DNA of 64,000 nt from an uncultured Candidatus Melainabacteria bacterium (GCA_949915775.1 CATLEG010000002.1:1-64000); one strand, 5' to 3'; positions 39,972-50,894 are shown, counted from the stretch's first letter. Program-made: numbers and translations. Notes: generated from the sequence alone by a model not told the origin.

Positions 39972-41042
39972 TGCAATAAAATCCGCAAGGATTATGTTAC
40001 TGACAAGAATTCCATCTGTAGTTAATTTATACCCTTTGTCCGTTTTTGCTATATAGCCAATATATTTTTCAAGAATAGAAGAATATTTTTTATTGAAATC
40101 AATTTTATATTTTTTGTTTATTTCTTCTATATTTATTCCTTCCATTTTGCGAAATCCTAAAAATATTTCTTCTTCAAGTTGTTCTTGAATAGTAAGTTTA
40201 TGAGAATTTTTATGTTTCGTTGGATTAGTTATATATTCGTTTAAATTTGAAGTGTTAAAATATCTTGTTCCGTTTTCGTAACCATGCGCCGCAACTCCAA
40301 ATCCGTAGTATGTATTATTGTTCCAATAATTAAGATTATGTTTTGAATTAAAGCCGTTTTTAGAAAAATTACTTATTTCATAGTGTTCAAAATCTGTTAG
40401 AGTTTCTATCGCTTTTAAATACATATCAGCCTGCAAGTCATCATCTGGAAGATTTTCAGGCGGATTTTTATAAAAGAAACAATTTTTATCTATTTTTAAG
40501 CCGTAAAGTGAAATGTGCTGAATATCCATTGACATAGCTCTTTTTAAATCATTTTCAAACATCACAATAGATTGATTTGGAAGTCCGTATATAAAATCAA
40601 GGCTAATGTTATCAAATTCTGCTTTTTGTGCAAATTTTACCACATTTTCTACTTGTTTGGCATTATGGCGTCTGCCTATTAATTTTAAAATTTCATCATT
40701 AAATGTTTGACAGCCAAAACTTAAACGATTTATACCGCAGGCTTTTAAACCTTCAAGATATTCAAACGTGATTGTTTCAGGATTTAGTTCGGTTGTAATT
40801 TCTGTTTTTTTATTAATTTTAAATAATTTTATTATGTTTTCAAATTCTTTAACAGATAAAACAGATGGGGTTCCTCCTCCAAAATAAAGTGTTTCAAGAG
40901 TTTCACCATTATATCTTGATATTATTTCTTTTTGTAATGCTTTTAAGTATTGTTCTTTTTCTTCTAATTTTGGATAAGAAACAAATGAACAATATTTACA
41001 TTTGGATTTGCAAAATGGTATGTGGATATAAACATTTTTCAT
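39969..41042 (-). CDS. hemW: Radical SAM protein HemW / coproporphyrinogen III oxidase-like
   Basis: VYIHIPFCKSKCKYCSFVS, LYFGGGTPSVLS, LSFGCQTFNDEIL. Confidence 0.92.
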   Translation of the reverse strand: MKNVYIHIPFCKSKCKYCSFVSYPKLEEKEQYLKALQKEIISRYNGETLETLYFGGGTPSVLSVKEFENIIKLFKINKKTEITTELNPETITFEYLEGLKACGINRLSFGCQTFNDEILKLIGRRHNAKQVENVVKFAQKAEFDNISLDFIYGLPNQSIVMFENDLKRAMSMDIQHISLYGLKIDKNCFFYKNPPENLPDDDLQADMYLKAIETLTDFEHYEISNFSKNGFNSKHNLNYWNNNTYYGFGVAAHGYENGTRYFNTSNLNEYITNPTKHKNSHKLTIQEQLEEEIFLGFRKMEGINIEEINKKYKIDFNKKYSSILEKYIGYIAKTDKGYKLTTDGILVSNIILADFIA

Positions 41043-41111
41043 ACGTTTATTGTATTACAAAAGTGTTGCTCTGTCGCTCGTATTATGCTATAATCCTATC
41101 AAGGAGAGCTT

Positions 41112-42017
41112 ATGAATATTTTACATATATTGACCGATATACCTATTTTAATAGTATTAACAACATTTTTATTTTCAATAATTTATTGTATGAAAAACTA
41201 TTTTTTTGTTAATAAAAATTTAAAAATATTCTTAGCATTTATTTCAAATTTCAGAAAATCAGATTTGAATTTCCGTTTTAAAGAAATTGATGAATGGATG
41301 TCTGCAAATCCTTATGTTTCTGCTGTTTGGCTTGAATTCAAAAATACACTTGTTTTTTCTGAATCGGTTGCACTTAAAGGGAAAAATAATAATTTAACAT
41401 ATAAAGAGGTTTCTTCTACAGTTCAAAATATTCAAACAACAGTTGATCCTTTGTACTTTTTTAATGATGAAACTCTTGTAACTTCAAAGTTTAATAATAA
41501 ATTTTTACAAACAGTTCCGACAATTTTAACGGGTTTCGGGCCTTTGTTTACATTTTTAAATATCGCGATAGCATTCGGTAAAATCGATTTCTCATCTCAA
41601 GAAAGAACAATTGCATCTGTTGCAAATTTGATGTCATCAATGCAGACTGCGGCTCTTGTATCAGTTATTGCAGTTGGTTCTTCATTAATATTTTTGATGT
41701 TTGAAAGAGTTGCATTTCAAATGTTATGTAATAAACCTCTTTCTGTTTGTAAAGACTTAATGGGTAAATTGTTTGATAATATTTCATCTGAAAAGTTTTT
41801 ATTGGAGCTTTTGAAGGAAACTAAAATTCAAAATTATTCTATACAAAATGTTATTACATCTATGCCGGAGCAATTTACGGTTGCGTTGAATTCAGGTATT
41901 GCGACAAATTTAGTTCCATATCTTGAAAATCTTATTTTTGGAATAAATCAGGTTAATAAAAATATGAAAAAAGTTGTGAAAAGCAGTTCGGTTGATGATG
42001 TGGATGATTTGTTCTAA
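41112..42017 (+). CDS. MotA/TolQ/ZorA-like proton-channel protein
   Basis: FLQTVPTILTGFGPLFTFLNIAIAFGKID and SMQTAALVSVIAVGSSLIFLMFERV TM regions. Confidence 0.65.
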   Translation: MNILHILTDIPILIVLTTFLFSIIYCMKNYFFVNKNLKIFLAFISNFRKSDLNFRFKEIDEWMSANPYVSAVWLEFKNTLVFSESVALKGKNNNLTYKEVSSTVQNIQTTVDPLYFFNDETLVTSKFNNKFLQTVPTILTGFGPLFTFLNIAIAFGKIDFSSQERTIASVANLMSSMQTAALVSVIAVGSSLIFLMFERVAFQMLCNKPLSVCKDLMGKLFDNISSEKFLLELLKETKIQNYSIQNVITSMPEQFTVALNSGIATNLVPYLENLIFGINQVNKNMKKVVKSSSVDDVDDLF

Positions 42018-42029
42018 GGGAGGAATTTA

Positions 42030-42731
42030 ATGGCATTAGTGCCTTATAAAAAAGCTTATGAAAGCAGTGATAATAATATATTCTGGACTACAATGGCGGA
42101 TTTGTTGTTGGGTCTGGCAATTATTTTTATGACATTATTTGTTCTTGCAATGACCGGTTTTACACAACAATCAATTGAACAAAAACAGCAGCAGATTGAA
42201 GTCAGCAAAGAGCTTGTTGAAAAACTTAAAGAAGCTGATATCGAAGCTGAAGTTGATTCTTTGACCGGTGATGTTAAAATTTCTGATTTAGAATTATTTG
42301 AAACCGGCAGTTTTACTCTTTCTGCTAAGGGAAAGGCATATTTGAATAAACTTGCGCCAATATATATTAATACTATTTTTTCTAAAGGAGAATTAATAGG
42401 GTCAATTGAAAATATTGTAATTCAAGGTCATACTGACAGCCAGTCTTTTGCCGGCATTAATAATCCTGATGAACAATACATGAAAAACATGACTTTAAGC
42501 CTTGAAAGGGCAAATTCAGTAGCAAATTATATTTTTCATACCGGTTTTGACAAAAAATATAGTCCGAAGTTAAAAGATATTCTTGTAGTAGAGGGCAAAA
42601 GTTATACAGAACCTGTTTTGGTTAACGGAAAAGAAGATTATCCAAAAAGTCGTCGTGTTGAAATGCGTTTAAAAACTAAAAAGAATGACATAACAGACCT
42701 CTTATTCAATGGAGTTCAATACCATGATTAA
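42030..42731 (+). CDS. MotB/OmpA/ZorB-like protein
   Basis: Single N-terminal TM with Asp ([24 protein letters not shown]); C-terminal OmpA domain (VIQGHTDSQ..., [19 protein letters not shown]). Confidence 0.8.
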   Translation: MALVPYKKAYESSDNNIFWTTMADLLLGLAIIFMTLFVLAMTGFTQQSIEQKQQQIEVSKELVEKLKEADIEAEVDSLTGDVKISDLELFETGSFTLSAKGKAYLNKLAPIYINTIFSKGELIGSIENIVIQGHTDSQSFAGINNPDEQYMKNMTLSLERANSVANYIFHTGFDKKYSPKLKDILVVEGKSYTEPVLVNGKEDYPKSRRVEMRLKTKKNDITDLLFNGVQYHD

Positions 42732-44085
42732 TGAAAATTTTATTTTAGAAACTATAAATATGATAAAATTATACAATCTAGATATAAGAACAGTCACGAT
42801 GGCTATAAGTTTGAGAGATTGTATAGACAGCGATGTAGATGTAGTTTGCGATAATATTTACAAAAAAATTACCAACTATGCAAAAAATTTGGTTGAGTAT
42901 GCAAATGAGTTTGAAAATGATTATTCAATTCCTATTGTAAATAAAAGGATTTCAGTTACTCCAATTTCAATAATAGGAGAGGCTTGTAAAAATCCAGATT
43001 ATGTTAAAATTGCAGAAACACTTGATAGAGCGGCAAAAGATGTTGGTGTTAATTTTATTGGCGGATTTTCAGCGTTAGTTGAAAAAGGGTTTACAAAAGG
43101 CGATAAACTTTTAATTGAAAGTATTCCTGAAGCCCTTTCAAAAACAGAAAGACTTTGTTCATCTGTGAATGTTGCAACATCAAAAGCCGGAATAAATATG
43201 GATGCTGTTTTAAAAATGGCTGAAACTATTAAAAAAGCCGCAGAATATACAAAAGAAAAAGATGGTCTTGGTGCAGCCAAATTGGTTGTATTTTGCAATT
43301 CTCCCGGAGATAATCCGTTTATGGCAGGAGCTTTTTGCGGTATAGGTGAGCCTGAATGCGCATTGAATGTCGGAGTTTCCGGTCCCGGTGTTGTTAGAGC
43401 CGTAGTAGAAGATTTAGGTAAAGATGCATCACTGAGCGAAGTTGCAAATAAAATTAAACAAACTGCATATAAAATTACGACAACCGGTGAACTTATTGGC
43501 AGGAAACTTGCTGATAAATTAGGAATTCCTTTTGGTGTAATAGATTTATCATTAGCGCCGACACCGGCAATGGGTGATAGTGTTGCTGGTATTTTTCAAG
43601 CAATGGGGATTGAACATGCAGGGGCACATGGTACAACTGCTTGTCTTGCAATGCTTAATGATGCCGTTAAAAAAGGCGGAATTATGGCAAGTTCGCATGT
43701 CGGAGGATTGTCCGGAGCTTTTATTCCTGTTTCGGAAGATGCCGGCATGATTGAGGCAGCATCAAAAGGTTATTTGACTTTTGATAAATTAGAAGCTATG
43801 ACATCTGTTTGTTCAGTGGGGCTTGATATGATTGCAATTCCCGGTGACACACCTGTAGAGACTATTGCTGGAATTATAGCTGATGAAATGGCAATTGGTA
43901 TGATAAATAAAAAGACAACTGCTGTTAGAATTATACCAGTTGTGGGAAAGAATATAGGAGATGAGGTAATATATGGCGGATTACTTGGAAAAGCACCGAT
44001 TATGCCTGTAAGTAAACTTTCTTCGGCTGGTTTTGTAACACGCGGAGGTAGAATTCCAGCGCCTATTCATAGTTTAAATAATTAA
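42724..44085 (+). CDS. PFL-family (UPF0210/DUF711) protein
   Basis: [53 protein letters not shown]; overlaps upstream gene by 8 nt. Confidence 0.85.
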   Translation: MINENFILETINMIKLYNLDIRTVTMAISLRDCIDSDVDVVCDNIYKKITNYAKNLVEYANEFENDYSIPIVNKRISVTPISIIGEACKNPDYVKIAETLDRAAKDVGVNFIGGFSALVEKGFTKGDKLLIESIPEALSKTERLCSSVNVATSKAGINMDAVLKMAETIKKAAEYTKEKDGLGAAKLVVFCNSPGDNPFMAGAFCGIGEPECALNVGVSGPGVVRAVVEDLGKDASLSEVANKIKQTAYKITTTGELIGRKLADKLGIPFGVIDLSLAPTPAMGDSVAGIFQAMGIEHAGAHGTTACLAMLNDAVKKGGIMASSHVGGLSGAFIPVSEDAGMIEAASKGYLTFDKLEAMTSVCSVGLDMIAIPGDTPVETIAGIIADEMAIGMINKKTTAVRIIPVVGKNIGDEVIYGGLLGKAPIMPVSKLSSAGFVTRGGRIPAPIHSLNN

Positions 44086-44094
44086 GGAATAATT

Positions 44095-44442
44095 ATGGCT
44101 AAGACATTAAATGAACTTGCGAATGAATTAAAAGATTTGATTATAGATTTACAATCTGATGCTCATAACAGAGGGTCTTTGCGCCCTGAGCGTTATAATA
44201 ACTTAAAAATTTTAATGGATGTTGCTGCTAATCCTACTCCTAATTTCGATATTTTTATTGGTATGTCATCCGCAGAATTTGCTTTAAGAACTGGTGATAA
44301 ACTTAAGGGAAGTTTAGGTCCGGATGAAAAATATGTATTAAGATGGCTTGCAAAACCTGGTGTATTAGAAGATTTGCGTCAATGCTGGATGGCGAAAGAA
44401 AAACAACGCGGTAAAGCTTATACCAATGATGAAAACCACTAA
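44095..44442 (+). CDS. Hypothetical protein
   Basis: 115 aa ORF 9 bp after PFL gene. Confidence 0.6.
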   Translation: MAKTLNELANELKDLIIDLQSDAHNRGSLRPERYNNLKILMDVAANPTPNFDIFIGMSSAEFALRTGDKLKGSLGPDEKYVLRWLAKPGVLEDLRQCWMAKEKQRGKAYTNDENH

Positions 44443-46109
44443 CTTCTTTTAATCATTGATTTTGAGCGCAATTGCCTATGGAAAGTTATTGCAAATCTGT
44501 GTGCTTCGTCTCGAATTCTCTGGAATAAAAATAAAGCGCTGGAATTTCTTGGTAAAATTACTGGTTCTGATTGGTTTGGTAAAAATACTTCTTCATTTCT
44601 TTTTGCTAAACTTACAACGTCAATTCCTGATATACCAAGTTCTTCAATTATTTCCATTACACTTGATAACTGCCCTTTGCCTCCGTCTATAATAATTAAA
44701 TCCGGTTTTTCCCATTTCTTTTCACCGAGATGACTTAAACGTCTTGTCAAAACTTCTTTCATTGATAAGAAATCATCTGGTTTTCCTTCTGTAGAATTGA
44801 CTTTGAATTTGCGATATTCAGAACGTTTTTTGACCCCATTTATGAATGTAACCATCGAGGCAACAGTATTTGTACCTTGAATATGTGAAATATCGTAACA
44901 TTCCATCCTATGCGGGAAATTCTTTAATTGTAATTTTTCTGCAAGATATGAGCCAATCTCATTAAAATCATCTCTAATTTTAGTCATTTTTGCAATTTTT
45001 GCATTATCAAGAACAACTTTAGCATTTTTATCTGCGAGCATTTGTAATTCTTTTCCCTGAGCAGATTTGCCGTAACTTATTTTAACTTTTTTCTGTGCAA
45101 GAATTTCAAGCCATTCCTCATAAAGTGCTTTTTCACCAATTGCTTCCAATTCATTTGATACAATTTTATCCGGAAATTCAAGTTTTAATGTGCTGTAGTA
45201 TTCTTTGAAGAAAGTTGCAAAAAATTCTGTTCTATCTTCATCTTCCACTTCGTATACAAAATCTTTTTTATCAATTAGTCTTCCTTCTCTAATCATTAAA
45301 ATTACAATTGCAAAAATTCCATCATCAGATAAAAGTGAAATAACATCTTCATTTAATTTCGTATTTTCATAAACTACTTTTTGTTTTTCAAGTGTTTTTG
45401 CTAAATCGTTGTAACTGTCACGAAGTTTTGCAGCTTTTTCAAATTGTAAACTTTCAGAATATTTTTGCATTTGTTCTTTTAATTGTTTCATTAATTCAGT
45501 TTGTTTGCCTGACAAAAATAATTCTGCCTGTTTAACTATTTTTTGATATTCTTCTGGTGTAACGTAATTTTGGCATGGCGCAAGACAGCGGCCTATATGA
45601 TAATACAGACATGGACGGTCTTTATGTTTTGGTGACTTGCATTGTTTTAAAGGAAATAATTTTTTTAGAAAATCAAGTGTCGCATGCATTGCGCGAATAT
45701 CTGTATATGGCCCGTAATATCTTCCTTTTTCCGGATTCATATTTTTTTTGCGAACAATTGAAATTCTTGGAAAATCTTCTGCTGTGATTAAAAAATAAGG
45801 ATATTTTTTATCATCTTTTAAAAGTACATTATATCTGGGTTTATATTTTTTGATTAAATGACTTTCAAGGATTAGTGCTTCAACTTCCGTATTTGTAATA
45901 ATATATTCAAGCCGTTCAATTTGAGTGACAAGTACGTTAACCTTTACACTGTCATGTTTTCGGTTAAAATAGCTCATTACTCGGCGTTTGAGTATTTTAG
46001 CTTTACCAACGTAAATTACTTCATCATCTTTATTGTAATAAATATAACAACCCGGAAGTGAAGGTAAAAGTTTTAATGTTTGCTTCAAATTCTCATTCAT
46101 CAACCCCAT
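44439..46109 (-). CDS. uvrC: Excinuclease ABC subunit C
   Basis: LPSLPGCYIYYNKDDEVIYVGKAKILKRRV, ECYDISHIQGTNTVASMVTF, IIDGGKGQLSS. Confidence 0.97.
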   Translation of the reverse strand: MGLMNENLKQTLKLLPSLPGCYIYYNKDDEVIYVGKAKILKRRVMSYFNRKHDSVKVNVLVTQIERLEYIITNTEVEALILESHLIKKYKPRYNVLLKDDKKYPYFLITAEDFPRISIVRKKNMNPEKGRYYGPYTDIRAMHATLDFLKKLFPLKQCKSPKHKDRPCLYYHIGRCLAPCQNYVTPEEYQKIVKQAELFLSGKQTELMKQLKEQMQKYSESLQFEKAAKLRDSYNDLAKTLEKQKVVYENTKLNEDVISLLSDDGIFAIVILMIREGRLIDKKDFVYEVEDEDRTEFFATFFKEYYSTLKLEFPDKIVSNELEAIGEKALYEEWLEILAQKKVKISYGKSAQGKELQMLADKNAKVVLDNAKIAKMTKIRDDFNEIGSYLAEKLQLKNFPHRMECYDISHIQGTNTVASMVTFINGVKKRSEYRKFKVNSTEGKPDDFLSMKEVLTRRLSHLGEKKWEKPDLIIIDGGKGQLSSVMEIIEELGISGIDVVSLAKRNEEVFLPNQSEPVILPRNSSALFLFQRIRDEAHRFAITFHRQLRSKSMIKRS

Positions 46110-46156
46110 TATAGCACAATTTTTTATCGTTTCTTGTATGTGCGTGAATCTATGCT

Positions 46157-46624
46157 TTATTTGATTATTGTAGAAACCTGATCTGTTATATCATCTCCGC
46201 CAAATAAAATCATGTTTTTTGGTAATACCAGATTGTAATTCATGGAACGAGCTTTTTCTACAACTGCTGTTTTTATTTTGTTATCTATTGCGGTTAGTTT
46301 ATTGTTGTATGAGGTGTCAAGTGCAAGTTTCTGATCATTAATTTGTTGTCTGTATTTTTCTTCTAATTGAGCAATTTTTTTAGGATCTTTTTCTTTTGAA
46401 ATATCTGCTCTGGCTTTATCAATTGTTGTTTGCATATTCTGCATTTGTTTTTCTTGTTCAGCTTTTAGTGCGGAAATCTCTGCCGAATTAGCTGCAATCT
46501 TTTGAATATCAACAACTGCAACTTTATAATCCGGTGTTGATTTTGATACTGCTATGTTGTTTACAGAATATCCAAGAGCAAATGCGCCTAATACAACTAA
46601 TGTTCCAATAATTTTTTTCTTCAT
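46157..46624 (-). CDS. OmpH/Skp-family periplasmic chaperone
   Basis: Signal peptide, KVAVVDIQKIAANSAEISALKAEQEKQM. Confidence 0.85.
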   Translation of the reverse strand: MKKKIIGTLVVLGAFALGYSVNNIAVSKSTPDYKVAVVDIQKIAANSAEISALKAEQEKQMQNMQTTIDKARADISKEKDPKKIAQLEEKYRQQINDQKLALDTSYNNKLTAIDNKIKTAVVEKARSMNYNLVLPKNMILFGGDDITDQVSTIIK

Positions 46625-46788
46625 AATGTAAATCCTCTTTTAATATATTTGTGTTTTTATTAATAGCTGAAATTTTGTTTATTTTTATTCCCTAACGCGG
46701 TAATTTATTACGAAATGTTGCAAAAAATGGTAATGTAACGAATTGTAAATTTGAATTTCAAATAGGCTGAAACCTTTGTATAATCGCT

Positions 46789-46813
46789 CATAGCATAGCA
46801 TAGCATAGCATAG
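46789..46813. repeat. Pentanucleotide microsatellite (CATAG)5 next to a TATAAT box
   Basis: tttgTATAATcgctcatagcatagcatagcatagcatag. Confidence 0.92.
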
Positions 46814-46897
46814 AGGTGCACTGTGTCAAGTTTTCAAAAAATTTTCCGTATCAAAACTTTGTAATGTGCAACGTACAAAAAATAAAGGAGAAAACGT

Positions 46898-47683
46898 ATG
46901 ACAACAATTGGACATGGTAATCAAGATTTTTCTTATGACAAGAAAAAAGTTTCGACAAATGTAAATCAACAAATTGAAACTATCAAAAAAGAAGGTAAAA
47001 AAATTGCCGGTTCGGCAGACGAAGTTGCTGCTTTTCAGAAATTGTCAGAAGAATTAGCTGCTAATGGTGCTAATAAGCATGAACAAAATCTTGTAAAAGG
47101 TTTGATTGTAGAATATCAAACTAAAGCGGAGCAAGAAAATTCGCAAGCTCTACAAAAAAAACGAAAAGCTGAAATTACACCGGCGGCAAGAGAGGCCGTA
47201 AAAAATATTAAAAAAATGATTCCGGACAAAAAAGAACTTGATGAACCGGAAGCACGTATGTTGTTAGATTTAATTAAAAATACCAGAGGTGATTATAACG
47301 CTGCTGATATTGAATATTTTAAACAAGAATTAATGAAAGCCGGATTTGGAGATTTATTAACAAATGATGGTTTTGGAGCAGAAACAAAACCGGAACCGGA
47401 TAAAACTACAAAAGAAGAAAAAAATATAAATCCGCCTGAACCGCAAGAAAAAGAAGTAGTTGCAGAGCCACATAGTGAAAGTATAAAAGAATCATCCGAA
47501 AAAGATGTACGGTCTAACCCTTTTGATAAAAAAGTTAAGAATTCAAATCCTAAAAGAGTCTTACCGAAAAGAGGCAAAACTAAAAAAAGCATAACTAGAG
47601 ATGTTAGACCTAAAGAACACGATATTCCGCCATTAAAATGGAACCCGTTACCAGAAATTCCAAAAGCGCCATGGCAAAAATAG
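46898..47683 (+). CDS. Hypothetical charged protein
   Basis: RBS aaaggag; 261 aa K/E/P-rich ORF. Confidence 0.7.
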   Translation: MTTIGHGNQDFSYDKKKVSTNVNQQIETIKKEGKKIAGSADEVAAFQKLSEELAANGANKHEQNLVKGLIVEYQTKAEQENSQALQKKRKAEITPAAREAVKNIKKMIPDKKELDEPEARMLLDLIKNTRGDYNAADIEYFKQELMKAGFGDLLTNDGFGAETKPEPDKTTKEEKNINPPEPQEKEVVAEPHSESIKESSEKDVRSNPFDKKVKNSNPKRVLPKRGKTKKSITRDVRPKEHDIPPLKWNPLPEIPKAPWQK

Positions 47684-47702
47684 TATTAAAAATATAAAAT
47701 AG

Positions 47703-47728
47703 ACGGAGTTTTTTAAAACTCCGTCTAT
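47703..47728 (+). terminator. Terminator hairpin
   Basis: AGACGGAGTTttttaAAACTCCGTCT. Confidence 0.75.
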
Positions 47729-47888
47729 TTGCAATTGTTTTTTGTTCTTAATATAATTATTATGCGAGTACACAATGCTCGGATTATTGGCGGCTCGACC
47801 GGCTCAACGCACTTCTCGCGCGGACGTGCTGGGTTCGCCCGCATAAGTGATTCGGCGCACTAGCCAAAATCCGATAAGGAGAGAAAAC

Positions 47889-49091
47889 ATGAAAAAATCT
47901 ATTAATGACTTAACTGATGTTAAAGGTAAACGTGCTCTTGTCAGAGTTGATGTTAACGTACCTTTAGATGCTGACAAAAATGTTACTGACGATACAAGAA
48001 TTCAAGCTATCGTTCCGACTGTTCGCGCTTTACAAGAAAAAGGAGCTAAAATTATTCTTATGGCTCACTTAGGAAGACCAAAAGGTGAAGCAAATCCTGA
48101 ATTTACTTTAGAACCTGTTGCAAAACATATGTCTAAAGTTTTAGGTGAAGATGTTTTATTTGTTAAATCACCTGTTGGTGAAGGCGCAGATAAAGAATTG
48201 GAAGCTTTGAAAGACGGTCAGGTTGCTTTGTTGGAAAACATTCGTTACTACAAAGCTGAAGAAGCTAAAGATGACGATATGACTTTTGCTCAAGAACTTG
48301 CTAAACTTGGTGATTTCTATGTAAACGATGCTTTCGGTGCTGCTCACAGAAAACACACTTCAACTGCTAAAGTTGCTCAGCTTGTAAAACCTGCTGTTGC
48401 CGGTTTATTGATGGAAAAAGAAATCAGATGTTTGTCTCAAGCACTTGATAATCCTGTAAGACCTTTCACTGCTGTTGTTGGCGGTGCTAAAGTTTCTTCT
48501 AAAATCGGTGTTTTAGAAAACTTGTTAGACAAAGTTGATAATATGATTATCGGCGGCGGTATGGCTTATACATTCGTTAAAGCTAACGGCGGCAAAATTG
48601 GTAATTCAATTTGTGAAGATGATCAGTTAGAAGTTGCAAAAGCTATTGAAAAGAAAGCTCAAGAAAAAGGTGTTAAACTTGTTATGGCAACTGACGTTCT
48701 TGTAACTGACGATTTTTCAGGCAACGGTACTAACAAATTTGTTAAAATTAATGAAATTCCTGACGGATTTGAAGGTGTTGATGCCGGCCCTGAATCAAGA
48801 AAAGCTTTTGCTGAAGTTTTAAAATCTTCAAAAACAATTTTGATGAATGGCCCTGTAGGTGCTTTTGAAAATCCTAAATTTGCAGAAGGTACAAAAGCTG
48901 TTCTTCAAGCTGTAGTTGATGCAACTAAAAACGGTGCGGTATCAGTTATCGGCGGCGGAGATTCTGTTTCTGCGGCTAAAAAATTCTTTAAAGCCGAAGA
49001 TTTCACACACGTTTCAACAGGCGGCGGTGCATCATTAGAATTTATCGAAGGTAAAGTTCTTCCTGGTGTTGCAGCTTTGGATGAAGCATAG
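47889..49091 (+). CDS. pgk: Phosphoglycerate kinase
   Basis: GKRALVRVDVNVPLD, LMAHLGRPKG, GGGDSVSAAKKF; start 47889. Confidence 0.98.
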   Translation: MKKSINDLTDVKGKRALVRVDVNVPLDADKNVTDDTRIQAIVPTVRALQEKGAKIILMAHLGRPKGEANPEFTLEPVAKHMSKVLGEDVLFVKSPVGEGADKELEALKDGQVALLENIRYYKAEEAKDDDMTFAQELAKLGDFYVNDAFGAAHRKHTSTAKVAQLVKPAVAGLLMEKEIRCLSQALDNPVRPFTAVVGGAKVSSKIGVLENLLDKVDNMIIGGGMAYTFVKANGGKIGNSICEDDQLEVAKAIEKKAQEKGVKLVMATDVLVTDDFSGNGTNKFVKINEIPDGFEGVDAGPESRKAFAEVLKSSKTILMNGPVGAFENPKFAEGTKAVLQAVVDATKNGAVSVIGGGDSVSAAKKFFKAEDFTHVSTGGGASLEFIEGKVLPGVAALDEA

Positions 49092-49114
49092 TTTCAAATA
49101 TAAGAAATTAAAAA

Positions 49115-49142
49115 AAGAGCCTTTTACAGGCTCTTTTTTTTA
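49115..49142 (+). terminator. Rho-independent terminator
   Basis: aaaAAGAGCCttttacaGGCTCTTttttt. Confidence 0.88.
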
Positions 49143-49199
49143 CCCTCACCCTTAATCTACAAAATATTTATAAATATTTTGCAGATTCTGGTTAGGGTT
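49143..49199. repeat. Dispersed hairpin element-like sequence (copy E) with AT-rich inner stem
   Basis: CCCTCACCCTT-AATCTaCAAAATATT-tata-AATATTTTGcAGATT-CTGGTTAGGGTTGA. Confidence 0.65.
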
Positions 49200-49284
49200 G
49201 ATTTTTTTGAAATATCCATTAAATGATTGATGTGAAGTCGGCGGTATTATTATATTGTATTTATGGGGAATACCAGGGGATAAG

Positions 49285-50451
49285 ATGGAAAATACCAGAT
49301 TAACAGATAATTTAGAATTATATACACAGTATGATTGGTTTTCGAGAGAATATCCGAATGCTATTCAAAATGCTTGTGATGAATTTTTTCTGCCTGGCTT
49401 TCAATTTATTCTTTTAGGTATTAGTAAAAATGTTAATAATCTTATGGATAAAGATGCGTATTTTGTGACTAAGGTTATGATTGATAAGCTGCATGATATG
49501 TTTTTTAGATTGTCTGAAAAAACTGTAGCAATGATATTAGATAAAATTTTAGGCAGGGCTGAATCTAAATTTAATTTAAATAAATTGACCGATTTGGAAG
49601 CTAAAATTATCACAGGTTTTAATGATTATGTTTATAATGCTATTTCCCAATTTCTTATTCCCGCTCCCCCTGCGATTAAGCGTGAAAATTTTGATGTTAT
49701 ACATTTAACTTTTTTAATGAAAGATATTGATAAAAATGTTACGTCAAAATTTATTATTACTTTACCTCAAGCTCTTTTAAAACCAGATATTATTGATAGC
49801 AGTGAAGAAAAATTTAATTATGGAGATTTTGCATCAAGTATAATTGAGGCTGAGATAAAAGTCGGAACTACAAGAGTCAAACTTATTGATGTTAAAAATA
49901 TGGATGTTGACGATATTGTAGTTTTTGATAATAGTGATACTCAACATATGGTATTGAAGTATAGAGATTATGAAAAAGATATAAACTTAAATCCTAATCT
50001 TGGACTTGTTTTACCTTTTGATAATGATGAAGGAGAGAGTGAAATGGCTGATAATACAAATCTTTGGGACAGTATTGAAGTAGAAATGAGTGCGCAATTT
50101 GATGCTGTAAAGATTACTCTTGGAGAATTAAAAAATATAGAATCAGGATTAGTTGTTGATTTAACTTCTATTTATGATAACAAAGTTACTTTAAGTGTTG
50201 AAAATAAACCTATAGCACGCGGAGAATTAGTTATTGTTAATGATAGATATGGTGTCAAAATTGATGAGGTTATTGTAAATACTGATAAAAATTCTGAAGC
50301 GGCACTTCAAGATGAAGACGAAATTCCGCAGGAAGAAACTTTTGAGGAAGATAATCAAGAGATAGTTGAAGAACAACCTCTTGAAGAAAATTCTGATGAA
50401 GAAGATGAATTTGATTACAGTGATTTTGAACTTGAAGATGAAGATATCTAA
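49285..50451 (+). CDS. FliM/FliN (SpoA-domain) flagellar switch-like protein
   Basis: C-terminal LWDSIEVEMSAQFDAVKITLGELKNIESGLVVDL...KPIARGELVIVNDRYGVKIDEV (FliN-like); start 49285. Confidence 0.8.
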   Translation: MENTRLTDNLELYTQYDWFSREYPNAIQNACDEFFLPGFQFILLGISKNVNNLMDKDAYFVTKVMIDKLHDMFFRLSEKTVAMILDKILGRAESKFNLNKLTDLEAKIITGFNDYVYNAISQFLIPAPPAIKRENFDVIHLTFLMKDIDKNVTSKFIITLPQALLKPDIIDSSEEKFNYGDFASSIIEAEIKVGTTRVKLIDVKNMDVDDIVVFDNSDTQHMVLKYRDYEKDINLNPNLGLVLPFDNDEGESEMADNTNLWDSIEVEMSAQFDAVKITLGELKNIESGLVVDLTSIYDNKVTLSVENKPIARGELVIVNDRYGVKIDEVIVNTDKNSEAALQDEDEIPQEETFEEDNQEIVEEQPLEENSDEEDEFDYSDFELEDEDI

Positions 50452-50471
50452 AAAATATCTAAGGAGGGAAA

Positions 50472-50852
50472 ATGAGTACTTATTTACTAAATTTCATAGT
50501 TTATACAACAGCAATGATTGGAGTAATATTTATTGCTTTGTTTGTGTATAAAAAGTTTTCTTTCTCATCAATTTCAAAATCAAAATTTTTGAATGTAGAA
50601 GATTCAATTTCACTGGCACCGCGTAAAAATCTTTATGTTATAAGAGCCGGTAATGAAAAATTTCTTGTAGCTTCTGATGCTGAAAGAACTTCATTGATTT
50701 CAAAACTTGATGAAAATTATGTAAAATCTGAAATTGAACCGCTTAATAAAATTGACGATAAAATTGATGAACTTCCAACAATCGTTAATTTTCAAAAACC
50801 GCAGAACAAAAACTCTAAAAAGGTTTTCAAAAATATTGTGAATAACATATAA
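50472..50852 (+). CDS. fliO: FliO-like protein
   Basis: Single TM, SISLAPRKNLYVIRAGNEKFLVASDAERTSLISKL; located before fliP. Confidence 0.75.
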   Translation: MSTYLLNFIVYTTAMIGVIFIALFVYKKFSFSSISKSKFLNVEDSISLAPRKNLYVIRAGNEKFLVASDAERTSLISKLDENYVKSEIEPLNKIDDKIDELPTIVNFQKPQNKNSKKVFKNIVNNI

Positions 50853-50894
50853 AAATTTTCTGAGATAAATTCAGAATGCTGAGAAGGATAAATA

